In this document: in pieces, positions 1-9,770 of the stretch | Layout: each line of letters begins with the position of its first letter | Position numbering within the stretch: position 1 is the stretch's first letter | Program-made: the position numbers and the translations under genes | The notes under the pieces: model-generated | What the model was told of the DNA's origin: nothing | Database searches by the model: none | The model's input: the letters and a program-made list of their open reading frames with translations, nothing else | Assembly (NCBI GenBank): GCA_000827325.1 | Contig: KN832870.1 | Location: forward strand, 2,604,001 to 2,668,000 | Source: Oidiodendron maius Zn | Taxonomy: Eukaryota > Ascomycota > Leotiomycetes > Myxotrichaceae | DNA length: 64,000 bases | Direction of reading: 5' to 3'

Positions 1-493
1 ATCTGCTAGAACAAGGCCAGTGATTTATTCTTTTCTTTAACAATATCCCAGAAGCTCATCTACCTTGTTTTATTATACCTATATTTTCCCACTACGTTAT
101 TCATAGTTCTTTACCAGTCCTGAGCAGGGTGCTTTGCTCCGCAGATTCCGTGGCAGGGCTGAGAAAACCTGACGACTGAAATATCCATTTTAGTTAGGGT
201 CTACTTCTTAGAAGCATTTACTCAATATTATACACCGTCAGTCCCCCAATTCGCGGATCTGTAGGTACTATTAATAAACTTGTCGGTGTCTGGGGAACTT
301 AAATAAGATAACCAGGCTGAAAGAAGTCATTTGGTGGTCATGTGACTGCGCAAATTGGCTCTTTCGGTCACCGTATCCGTTAAGGTGTTTGAACAACATG
401 AGACTTCGCCTGAAATCGTGTTTGATCGCGCAATCTCAAACTGCGTAACATCGCGATTGCTTTGCTGCAGGCAAATAGGGTTGCATCTAAAAT
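1..493. other. Intergenic, left edge
   Basis: No coding frame with family resemblance, RNA gene or repeat was seen. It is AT-rich and presumably holds the promoter of the gene that starts at 494. Confidence 0.5.
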
Positions 494-2533
494 ATGGCGC
501 CTGGTGTAAGTCTAATGTACCCCCCTGCCAAACTTCAATTAACTGAAGCGACTCGAAAGTATCGGCCAAATAATAGGCGGCAAAATCGCACTGGATATGT
601 CGACCACGATGTTTTCGAGGGCCTGCCTGTGCGGCATTGGCGTCGTGATTTTGTGACCGTGGCTCCTCCGCCACCGAGCCAGGACAGCCCGGCCTCACAG
701 AATGATGTCTGGGCCGTTGAACTGCCATATGGAATGCCCAAGGACTCCCACCTCCTGCCACAACATAGCCAAGATCTTTTGCGTGCTGCTCGCTCAGGAA
801 GGATATACAAGCGGCCAGCACCGCCCGAGGAGGAAGAGGTCGATGCCGATGCTATCCTTGGAGACAAGACGGACAAGAAAGAGGATGATCCGAAGAACAC
901 GGGTTTTACAGCTAGAGCCTGGAAGCCGATACCCCGTCACTTGGAGGGACTAGACGTGGAGTACTTGGCAAAGCGGAGGAAAGGTATTGTTACAGTGACA
1001 AAGAAGTCAGCTAGCAACGCCCCACCGGTGATGACCAAGGCCACGGTTAAAAGAATGGATGCAGCTGGCAATGAGTATGTGCAGGATATAGTCGTCCCGC
1101 AAGGCCAACCGGTGGATGGAGAGGTTCTCTCGCAACGAGTCATTAAGGAACCAAATTCTGCTACATTGGGCGATGGATCACTAATTCCGTCGAAGCGAAA
1201 ACTCCCCCCACCCAGAAAGAAGTCTAAAGGTACTGGGAAGAGTAAGAAAAAGAAGTTGGAACACTCTAAAGCTTCTCAACTGGGCGGACCACCTGATAGC
1301 ATCCCTGGGATGGTAATGGATCACCACGTATGTTTACAATATGTTTTTTTCAGACAGTACTGACTTTGCAAGGATGCCAAGATCGAGAATGAAAATGGCG
1401 TTGCAGCTGATGACACAGAAATGGGTGATGATTCGGCTGCAGCAACCGACGATGAGGATGGCGATGAAGGGGAAGAAGGTGAGGATGGTGATGAGGAGGA
1501 AGAAGATGATAACACTCCCGCTGATCAGAGTGCATCACCCAAACCCCCGCAACCGTTGCCAGCTGGTGCTGCAAATGCCCCAATGACCGTGGATACTCCT
1601 AGCGTGGACAACTCGGGTACTTCAGTCACTGACTTTGCGAACATCGACCCACCTGTGCCAGAAAATACGGAAGCTGCAATAGCAAGCCCATTGGAGAATC
1701 CCGCACTAACAACTTCTACACTCTCGCCACCTGGCGAATCCCCAGAACTCACCCCTTCCGCTGGTGATATTTTGGAGAAAACAAAACTTGCTACTGTCGA
1801 TGAAACTATGCAGCAAGAAGTCGTGGAAGCAGCACCTACATCTCTACCACCTCCACCACCAGAACCTACGGTTGCCGAGATGAAAGCTGCCGTGGAAGTA
1901 CGACAAGAGGAAGAGGAAGAAGAAGAAATGTTGCTCGACATAGTAGCAAATGCAGAAAATGTCAACATTGGCGAAGTCGCGATCTCTGACCCTGTTACTG
2001 AAGCCGAGGCTCCTTCGGTCGAAACCCAGGAGCAAGTGGCACCCCCAACGGAAGCAGACTCAGAAGTAGAGCTAGAAGCAAGGCAAGAAGCAAAGTCAGA
2101 AGCAAGGCAAGAAGCAAAGTCAGAAGCAGAGCCAGAAGCAGAGCCAGAAGCGGAGCCAGAAGCGGAGCCAGAAGCAGAGCCAGAAGCAGAGCCAGAAGCT
2201 GAGCCAGAAGCTGAGCCAGAAGCTGAGCCAGAAGCTGAGCCAGAGGCGGAGCCAGAAGCAGAGCCAGAAGCTGAGCCAGAAGCTGAGCCAGAAGCTGAGC
2301 CAGAAGCTGAGCCAGAAGCTGAACCAGAAGCCGAGCCAGAAGCTGAGCCGGATGCAGAGTCAAATACAGAACCAAAAGCACAGCCAAGAGCGGGGTTAAC
2401 AATGGAGCGGCAAGTTCTAGAGGAGGGCAAATCTGATGCCGCTGGAGTCGCGAACGAAGAAGACTTGCCGGATCTCTTAGGTGGACTGGAAAAACAGTTG
2501 AATGAATCCGCGCCGGATATGACTGACGCATAA
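494..2533 (+). CDS. Disordered nuclear-type protein with 19 EAEP repeats
   Basis: Two exons, 494-1327 and 1373-2533, give about 664 residues. The 45-nt intron starts GTATGT, has a TACTGAC branch site eight bases before the acceptor TTTGCAAG, and keeps the frame; without splicing a TGA stops the frame at 1361. The N-terminus (TEATRKYRPNNRR, then VFEGLPVRHWRRDF) looks like a conserved fungal block. Near residue 240 there is a strongly basic stretch (KRKLPPPRKKSKG...KSKKKK) that could be a nuclear localisation signal. The second exon is acidic and proline-rich and holds 19 tandem EAEP units. I do not recognise the family; a chromatin or RNA role is only a guess from composition. The exon structure is well supported and the exact start less so. 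Confidence 0.8.
2123..2350 (+). repeat. 12-bp coding minisatellite, 19 units
   Basis: Nineteen in-frame copies of a 12-base unit of the form GAAGCNGAGCCA encode EAEP. Third positions vary between units (GCA, GCG, GCT, GCC), so the array is not freshly duplicated throughout. The degenerate flanking units EARQ, EAKS and DAES look like older copies. Confidence 0.95.
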
Positions 2534-3110
2534 TATAGGAGCTGTAAATACAAAGAATCTAGGTCGGCTCCACCCTGTAATTTATCCTCAATCATGCTAT
2601 TTGCACTTGGCAAAAGGTTGTCGTGGTGTATGATATTTAATTTGGCTATCTCATGGACAGAGCAACCTAGGATATGGTTTATGAATGAATAGGTAACTTA
2701 CTGTAGCCAATGATATCTTTATTCGGCCATCGTTTTATTGTAGGATAGTGTATCAAGTTCACTGAGTGGAACATATCACGCATCTTCAGCGATTCTGTTG
2801 TGTTCAAGCGCTTGGTTCTTAATTGTCTTCACCGTGTGCATGCCAGCAGACAGTCATCACTTCTTTGTATAGTGGAAATACACAGTGAGATTGCCATGCA
2901 CCAATCACCAGAATGTGGTGATGCAAGAACCTGCTTACTAATGGAGCTGACAGCGTTGATGGATGTGACGACATGTTTTTGTCAGTCAAGAGTTCAGCCA
3001 ACAGACATTTTGACTTGGTCAATTCTCTCCCTGAAGTATTCTACGAATAGTGAAGTGGTATTTTTAATATATTTGTCCTAGTGCAGCTGATAATTATCAA
3101 GCATAGATCA
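2534..3110. other. Intergenic
   Basis: The 3' flank of the disordered-protein gene and 5' flank of the next. Open frames here show no family resemblance or splice-consistent extension. Confidence 0.5.
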
Positions 3111-4219
3111 ATGTCAAGCGCACGACAGGCCGCGAAGGTGATCGCGTAAGGGTTGCACTCTGCTCAGAGGTGAGAGTGCTAACTGTCACAGGATTGAGGA
3201 CTTCAATAGGGCAAACGAACTTGCGAAAGCCGCTGCTAAATCTGGGTCTTATCTCTATCCCATCAAGGTAAGCCAATGGCTGTGGAGCAACCCGAAATAT
3301 TCTGAGATATGTAGGGTATCTTCTACCTCTTAAACCATCGCTCGTTATGGAAACCTATGCTCTCGAAGCTTGCCCCGACAACGACTCTCTCTATTGGGGT
3401 AATCTCATTTATGTTCATATTCACATACCTCCCGCAACTGGCAGTCCTTGTGTTCCTCAACGGCCCATTAGCTGCTCTCACGACCATCCTCTTGACCTTG
3501 AGCGAGAGCTCCACCTTAATTAATCTCCTATCCCGTACTTTTCTGCTGCAAGATGCACAGGTAGATACATTCGACGGGGTTCTGCTCGCCCAGAACCATA
3601 CGGCCATCGTTTCGGAAGGTAGGCAGCTCAAGGCCGGCAACTTCAATGATCCAATTGGCAAGCTGGGAAAGTTGCTGAAGCAGCCATTTGAAAAGTTTAC
3701 TCCGAAGGCCCTGGTGAGGTACGTCATGTACCTACCACTAAACTTTATTCCTATAATTGGGACTGTCACGTTTGTACTTCTCACGGGCCGTTCGAGAGGA
3801 AACTCTGTTCATTCGAGGGTAATTATGTTATATTCTAGGCACGTAACCGAAATTAATGCCTTCACTTTAGTATTTTCAGCTTAAGAATTGGTCGCATTCG
3901 CAGAGAGAAGAGTGGCTTAAAGAGAATACTGCTGCTTACACAGCGTGAATAAGCTCCTGGAATCTAGCTCCGTCGCAACATGTACTAAATGATTTATAGA
4001 TTTGGTACCGTTGCTACTCTGCTAGAACTGATCCCAATTGTATCTATCTTTTTCTCTTTTACTAACACTGGTAAGTTGAATGTGCTATATGAGTCTTCAA
4101 AACTAATCTTCACAACAGTTGGGGCGGCACTCTGGGCTGCCGATATCGAAGCTAATCACACTGCAATGACCGAGATGCATTTCCACAAAAAAGGTTCTGC
4201 GGAGGGCAAAGCTGAATGA
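3111..4219 (+). CDS. RRT8/EI24-like multipass membrane protein
   Basis: Six exons (3111-3145, 3192-3267, 3315-3818, 3871-3944, 4000-4070, 4119-4219) join into about 286 residues. All five introns are 46-55 nt with GT...AG ends, and phases match throughout. The protein has hydrophobic segments around SIGVISFMFIFTYLP, GPLAALTTILL and the YLPLNFIPIIGTV block, then a short charged tail. These are hallmarks of the fungal family related to yeast Rrt8/Lds1/Lds2 and to EI24-domain proteins, linked in yeast to lipid droplets and the outer spore wall. The last intron (4071-4118, 48 nt) is a multiple of three without a stop, so retention would add 16 residues; the family block FTNT-VGAALWAADIE argues that it is removed. 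The gene looks intact. Confidence 0.85.
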
Positions 4220-4735
4220 AACGGGAATGTGAGTCTCCAGAGTACGAGTAGCTTCGTATTTGACTTATCAGAACGGGTTGACCGGAGACCTTGAATCCCT
4301 CGAGACCGGAATACGCCCAGTTGTTCCCTTTTCAAGTTCACACGTATTGGTTGGATTCCTTATAACGAATTATTATTTAGATTCATGATGAGATAAGAAT
4401 CTGTTACTGTTATGTTGGGTTTGATAATAAACCAGAAATGGAACATAATCGCCTTGCGCTGTGAGGTTAGCCTATAGGCTGCTCTGAACTCTTTCTCCAA
4501 TGATGCGTTAGGCGACGGATACCGCCTCTGATTGAGCGCACAGACAGCTAGGATGACGCCAATCATTTCGCTGACTAGGTAGATTAGTCTGCTAGATGAA
4601 CATTATCAAGAGATATTTGCTTCTAGATATATGGCATGGAAATTATATGGCAGTTAAATTTGCAATTTCAGCTATTATTGACCTCTGAATTCCCAATGTC
4701 TAGGTCTTGCTTTTATTCTCGATCGTAACTGACAC
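4220..4735. other. Intergenic between convergent genes
   Basis: This lies between the 3' ends of two converging genes. It is AT-rich and no gene or repeat was seen. Confidence 0.5.
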
Positions 4736-6911
4736 TTATAGTTCTTGATCTGCATCTCTCATCGTATAACTTGTGGCCCACGAAAGCAGTTTTTGCAACG
4801 CCATAATGAGTGTTTGTTGCGGGCTATTCTCGCCCTTAGCCTCTCTCCGTGTATATACCTTGCGTCCGCCAACCCACGTTTCTGTGACATGAACATCTCT
4901 CAGTGCCTCCCCAGTCTCATCTTTCCACACATCTTTGTCAACGACGATGAAATCTGCCCACTTCCCGACTTCAATGGCTCCCGTTACATTCTCCCGAAAC
5001 CAGCCGTATGCTGCATTCCGTGTGAACCCCAGTAGAGCCTGCTCTACTGTTATCGCTTCTTGCGGGTACCAACCGCCTTCGCCTGAGGGACTAGTGCCTG
5101 TCGCAGGGTCAAGACGTGCGACAGCAGCGTACATGCCATGGAAGGGATTTGGTGGCTCAACGGGAAAGTCTGAGCCCAGGACGGGGCCGGGATAACCGTT
5201 TGGATCTTTGTGGGTTGGGAAATATGACGCCATGCGGTAGGCAGAGTGGCCTAGACGCTCGGGACCGAGACGAGAGAGGGCGTATGCCATGTCCGATGTA
5301 GCGTGGGTAGGCTACATAGATTTGTTAATTGCTATTGTTTCTTGATGTTGAGGAATATGGAGAGAGGAGGCCTGCCTGGATGCTTGGGATGATGCCCATT
5401 CTGGCTATTCGAGCTTGATCATCAGGATGCTGGCGCGAAGTTAGCATAGAGCACAAAATCTTGCTCAGGTTTGATAGAGGAGAGCACTAACAATTATTTG
5501 GGCATGCTCGATCCTCAGTCGCTCTATGTTGCACGCTTTGCAGCTAGTACCAAGAACGGATTCAAAAGCGTCGATTGCGGCTCGATTTGCCAAATCTCCT
5601 ATTGCGTGTATGCTCACCTGGAACCCAGCATTGTACCACTATCGAAGATTAGTCCGGACCGAATGAGGAGTTAATATGCCCATACGTCGGAAACCACTGT
5701 GGTCAATGCAGTCTCATTTATAAGCATAGTACCGCTTATATCTGGCTTATCAGAATATGGCTCTATCATCGCAGCACCCCAGGACCCTAAGGCTCCATCG
5801 GCAAAGAGTTTTACTCCATGAAGGAGTAACATCTGATTTCTGAGCCCGTTTGGAGCATTGAGAAGCTTCATGCCCTGTAGCTCCTTAGGGCAGAACGTGT
5901 TTCGCTTCTTGCACTCAACCATAACATTAATCCTAATGGTGAGTTGCTGATTCTCAGCCATAAGCTCGAGAATAGCGATGTCATCTGGCCTCATGCCTGC
6001 ATCTCCTACACCAACGATGCCAACTTTGTTTAATTCAGACATAGCTGTTTCGACCCATCGACTCTTTTGCTCGACGTTTGGCTTTGGGGCGTAGGGGAAT
6101 ATGATACTGTCCATTGCATTATCACAAAACACTCCCAATCCAGGATCTGTTACAACCACCCCGCCAGGTGGAGCATCTGGCAATGGGTCTGGGAGTAGGT
6201 CCAGAACTTTCTGCGAAGTCCACACGCAATGAACATCGACACGGTCGAGCATGATATAGAGGTTCGTTAAGGTGGGGTCCTGGCCAAGCTCTTTCTATTC
6301 TATATTAGTGATGGGATAACTTTAGACGTATTATACTGTTCAAGGCCAAGTAGAAAGTGGCGTACTGCGGTGGGCATTACTCCTCCAAAATGGGTTTGAT
6401 CCCACCCAACTCCACGGATCCACTTCTCACGGGTTCCGTATCCTTCCCCTTTGTGGGTCTTCAAGAAGTCCTTTATTCTTGTCCTCACGTCGTCGATGCT
6501 CCGTGTGCCAAATAAAGAAACAGATTCAAGCATTTCACCATACTGCAAGATGTGGCCATGAGATTCGATGATTCCAGGCAGCACGTAGCCATTTAAAAGC
6601 AAAATTTCATTCTCATTGGAAGTGGGATGATTCTCCAAGACATCTGTGAATAGGCCCTGCTGAAAACGAAAACATTTTGCATGCGAAACGGCAGGATTTA
6701 ACGTGGAAATGAAGAATGGGGAATCTTTAGGCACGCAGTAGAGACTCGACTTGGAGCCATCTTTGAGAACGAAGCTGGCGACGAGGGCAATGAAAGCCGT
6801 GCAGAGTATCCCTAATAATGTGGTCACTCCAGTCTGGGATTCCATCGCTCCGTCTATCTGCGGCCCTTCGATCAAAGGTGATTGTCGCCCGAGCACAACA
6901 GTCAAAGTCAC
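4736..6911 (-). CDS. Amidohydrolase-3 family enzyme, membrane-anchored
   Basis: Five exons read leftward: 6911-6366, 6294-5686, 5638-5492, 5429-5376 and 5311-4736. Introns are 71, 47, 62 and 64 nt. The product is about 643 residues, or 621 if it starts at the second ATG (6845), directly before the hydrophobic segment TTLLGILCTAFIALVASFVL; that start fits a signal anchor better. Metal-dependent hydrolase features are visible: LPGIIESHGH (metal-binding HxH), GVGDAGM, LFADGALGSWGAAM, the histidine block FQVSIHAIGDLANRAA, IEHAQI, THATSDMAYA, GSDFPVEPPNPFHGMYAAV and the C-terminal GKWADFIVVDKD. The family resembles YtcJ-type amidohydrolases; the substrate cannot be told. The fourth intron uses a GC donor (CAG|GCAGGC). 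Confidence 0.85.
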
Positions 6912-8500
6912 GGAAGGGGCAGCACATGAAGAGGAGCAGATCCGTAGTGTTGTATCTCGATTAAAAAAATGAGGATCTACTCCGGCATCGCTGTGGCTGA
7001 CACTGATGAATCTGGTAGATCTACTAATAAGCAGAAACCCCGCCAGTTACTTTGGGTCGTCGGCCGCAAGGATACCCCGTCTTTCAGACATCCCAGGTCA
7101 CACCGCTTTCTTGCTACCAGCGACAGGCTCAGTCTGGCGATCTCAGCAGATATGTAGGCCCCTAGGGCATATTTGGCTATTTAAGGCAACTGGTTCCGGA
7201 GTCCTCTCTTTTGACGTACTGTATGTTAAAAGTGGTCCAAGTTATATTATCACATATCCCCCCCCCCCCTGTCCCTGCGATCTTCCTAACGGGAGAACGC
7301 GTTCACTGTGTTGAGGTCAACATATAAGCCATCGTAATGACCTCTTGTCAGCCTTTGTCTCTTGCTTTCTTTGCTGTGAACTTGTTAGGATCGTAGGCTT
7401 CTCTTGCCGCAGAATGGCCTTCAGGACCCCTCGTTTGTCTAGCAGATGACCTGTCAGACTTTGAAGATGCTTATGGGGTTGGCAGGAACTAAACTGATAG
7501 CAAAAACTTTCCTAGTTGATCTTCCATTGTACATCTAACTAGCCATTAACTCGCAATTATACTCGCTTGCCGTTTATTCCTTTGACGAGACTGTCGTGGA
7601 CGAGGGCCTCAACAAGAATACCGCACTTTGGAGGCGAGGAACCTTACAAGATTACTATCACATACTTCCCCAATGTGAATTTATGTTTTGCGAGCAATGT
7701 GGACATCGTAAAGCTACAATATTCAGAATCAGATACAGTAGATGCGATGATTGACAACGGACTGCGACCCAAGTTGGGAGGGCTTGGGCTACATGCTTTC
7801 GATGTGCCTGGACGATGAAGACGGAACAGGCCCACCCAGCCGAATGCCAAGCCTGTTTCAATGAGTATCTATATCGTGCATCATGATATAGAGGATTCAT
7901 CAGAAGATGGTTGCTCTGTCCAAAAAACCAAATTCCTATCTAGACAATATACTAGATATATATATTCTTTGTCATCTATCGTGGGTCCAATAGTCTCCAT
8001 CATGGACCACCTGCATGCCCTGGTTCAAGGAAATCGAATAAAGCTTGAGGTACCTATCTGTCGTATGACTGAGCGAGAATTTAATTTCATACATCTCTCG
8101 ACCTGGTGTGGTGGAGTCTCATCTTTAGTAGTCACGTGTGTTGGCAAATAATTGCCTTTATCAGAGATACGGTGCGCAGGGAAAGATAAACCTGGTATTC
8201 AGCATAAAAGAGTAGTAAATTACGGTTAGGTTATAAGCTGCTACAACACCTAAAGTGGGGTTTTATACAGCGCAATACCATTATATAAGCATATCCTTGA
8301 TAACCTTAGCTAGGTAGCGCAGCCTTGCTCGTTGTTGACTCACGCGCTCAGTTTCTATGAATGTGAGTCTTGCCATAACAGAAGCAGGTCAAAATTTATC
8401 TCAAATCATTATCGACATTGGTTAGTTCCAATATACATCCCCTTTGAATATCGGCGCCGAAAACATATGTATTATATAGAGGAACATACCTAAACATATT
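6912..8500. other. Long intergenic region with a C12 tract
   Basis: No convincing gene was found in 1.6 kb. Open frames at 7006-7314 and 7567-7818 lack family resemblance and flanking splice partners. A run of twelve C lies at 7258-7269. The stretch 8200-8300 is AT-rich. The right end presumably carries the promoter of the acetyltransferase. Confidence 0.45.
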
Positions 8501-9151
8501 ATGGCAAGCGAGTGTGGAAAGAAAGTTTCTCTGCCAGAGCATTCGAAGTACTTCTTACGGGAGTGGATAGTGACAGTGCCTTCTTACCCATCTCTCAAAT
8601 TCTATCGAGCAACCCCATCTCACTTCGACAGCTGGACGCCGATCATCACGGATCCAAAGAACAATGAGTTGCAGGACACGAAAGATAAGGTGTGGGATGA
8701 TGCCGCCATCGCCAAATGGCAAGCAGAATCAGAGGCTTGCTATTATGAAGCCAATATTAAATTTAAGGCACTGGGGGTCCTCGTTGAGTTTGAAGGTAAA
8801 GTTGTTGGCTATGGAGATGTCTGGCCAACATCTAATGGCTCTGCGAGCATCGGCATCCTCTTGAATGAGGTGGTGCGGGGCCGGGGCATTGGAAAGATAG
8901 CCATGTCTGTGCTGATTCAGATTGGCTTTGATTTCCACGTCCCGATTAGCACGGGGACGATGAAGGTAAACTTTGCCATGCGTACGCTGATGAAGAGTCT
9001 TGGAGCCCGCGAGGAGGACAAACTGGTGATGGATCCTGAGAGAGGGGTGCTCGCTGAGGTAGTATATGATATCCGGAGAGAGGATTGGAAGGCGCTAGAT
9101 ATGAAGATAGAGTTTGGGGACGAGGTGCAAAATGAGAGGGGAAATTCTTAG
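8501..9151 (+). CDS. GNAT-family N-acetyltransferase
   Basis: A single exon of 216 residues. The acetyl-CoA binding signature (R/Q-x-x-G-x-G/A) is visible as NEVVRGRGIGKIAM, preceded by a beta-strand-like VLVEFEGKVVGYGDVWP and followed by MRTLMKSLGAREED, the usual C-terminal GNAT helix-strand. The N-terminus KYFLREWIVTVPSYPSLKFYRATPSHFDSW also fits RimJ/RimL-like fungal GNAT proteins. The substrate is unknown. The start has a fair context, and neighbours give no pathway clue. Confidence 0.8.
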   Translation: MASECGKKVSLPEHSKYFLREWIVTVPSYPSLKFYRATPSHFDSWTPIITDPKNNELQDTKDKVWDDAAIAKWQAESEACYYEANIKFKALGVLVEFEGKVVGYGDVWPTSNGSASIGILLNEVVRGRGIGKIAMSVLIQIGFDFHVPISTGTMKVNFAMRTLMKSLGAREEDKLVMDPERGVLAEVVYDIRREDWKALDMKIEFGDEVQNERGNS

Positions 9152-9770
9152 AACCATAGATCTATCTCTCCTTCTCTGGTGGTTTTCCTTGTTATGTCTC
9201 TTGTGGCTAATCCTCGGCTTCGAGGGATGGGCCGCTGGTGCCCGCTTCCGTGCCGAGGCGGGGATCCTTTAGGTATCAGATACATTCATTTTAGTTGCAC
9301 GTGTTAGATGTAAAAGGTACCCTATACCGCAATCAATACCGCCCTGTCCGCACTTAAACAGTGTGTGTAGCAGCGTTGACTTTTGTTCTATCGATTCCTG
9401 CCGACTGCGACTCCCATTTTGTTCAGTTTCACCTCCCTTGCGTAGTGTCGGAGTGCGTGGGTGTATAACTTAGGCCGTTGCACGGTCTGCTCTCGCTTTT
9501 ATGCGCTGCGACAGCCTCCCTCACCAATAGCGGCGTACCTGACAGCTCATCTATCCTCGCTCCCTCAGCATCACCCTCAGCCACTTCTGTTTTGCTACCT
9601 TAAGCTGCTTCTTTTTGCACCCCCGATGTTCTTTGCGTCCATGTTTACACGCAGAGGCAAGTCAGCAATACTGGAGCTCCTCGCTACATAGATTGTTGGT
9701 GGGCGCACGTCTCGACCATCCAGAGAATCCCTCTAAGCGCCTGTGCGATCTCCCCACCCACCATAACAAC
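9152..9770. other. Intergenic, probable promoter and leader
   Basis: The right half (about 9400-9770) is pyrimidine-rich with many CCTC and TCAC runs, typical of a fungal 5' leader. The frame continues open upstream to 9615, but the ATG at 9771 has the better context and begins the conserved-looking charged N-terminus. Confidence 0.5.

Noticed and set aside
1525-2613. Long minus-strand frame of about 360 codons, rich in SAS repeats
   Set aside because: It is the antisense of the EAEP coding minisatellite; the plus strand has the conserved N-terminus and a fitting intron.
7006-7818. Two plus-strand frames (7006-7314, 7567-7818)
   Set aside because: No family resemblance, no splice partners and poor composition; one contains the C12 tract.
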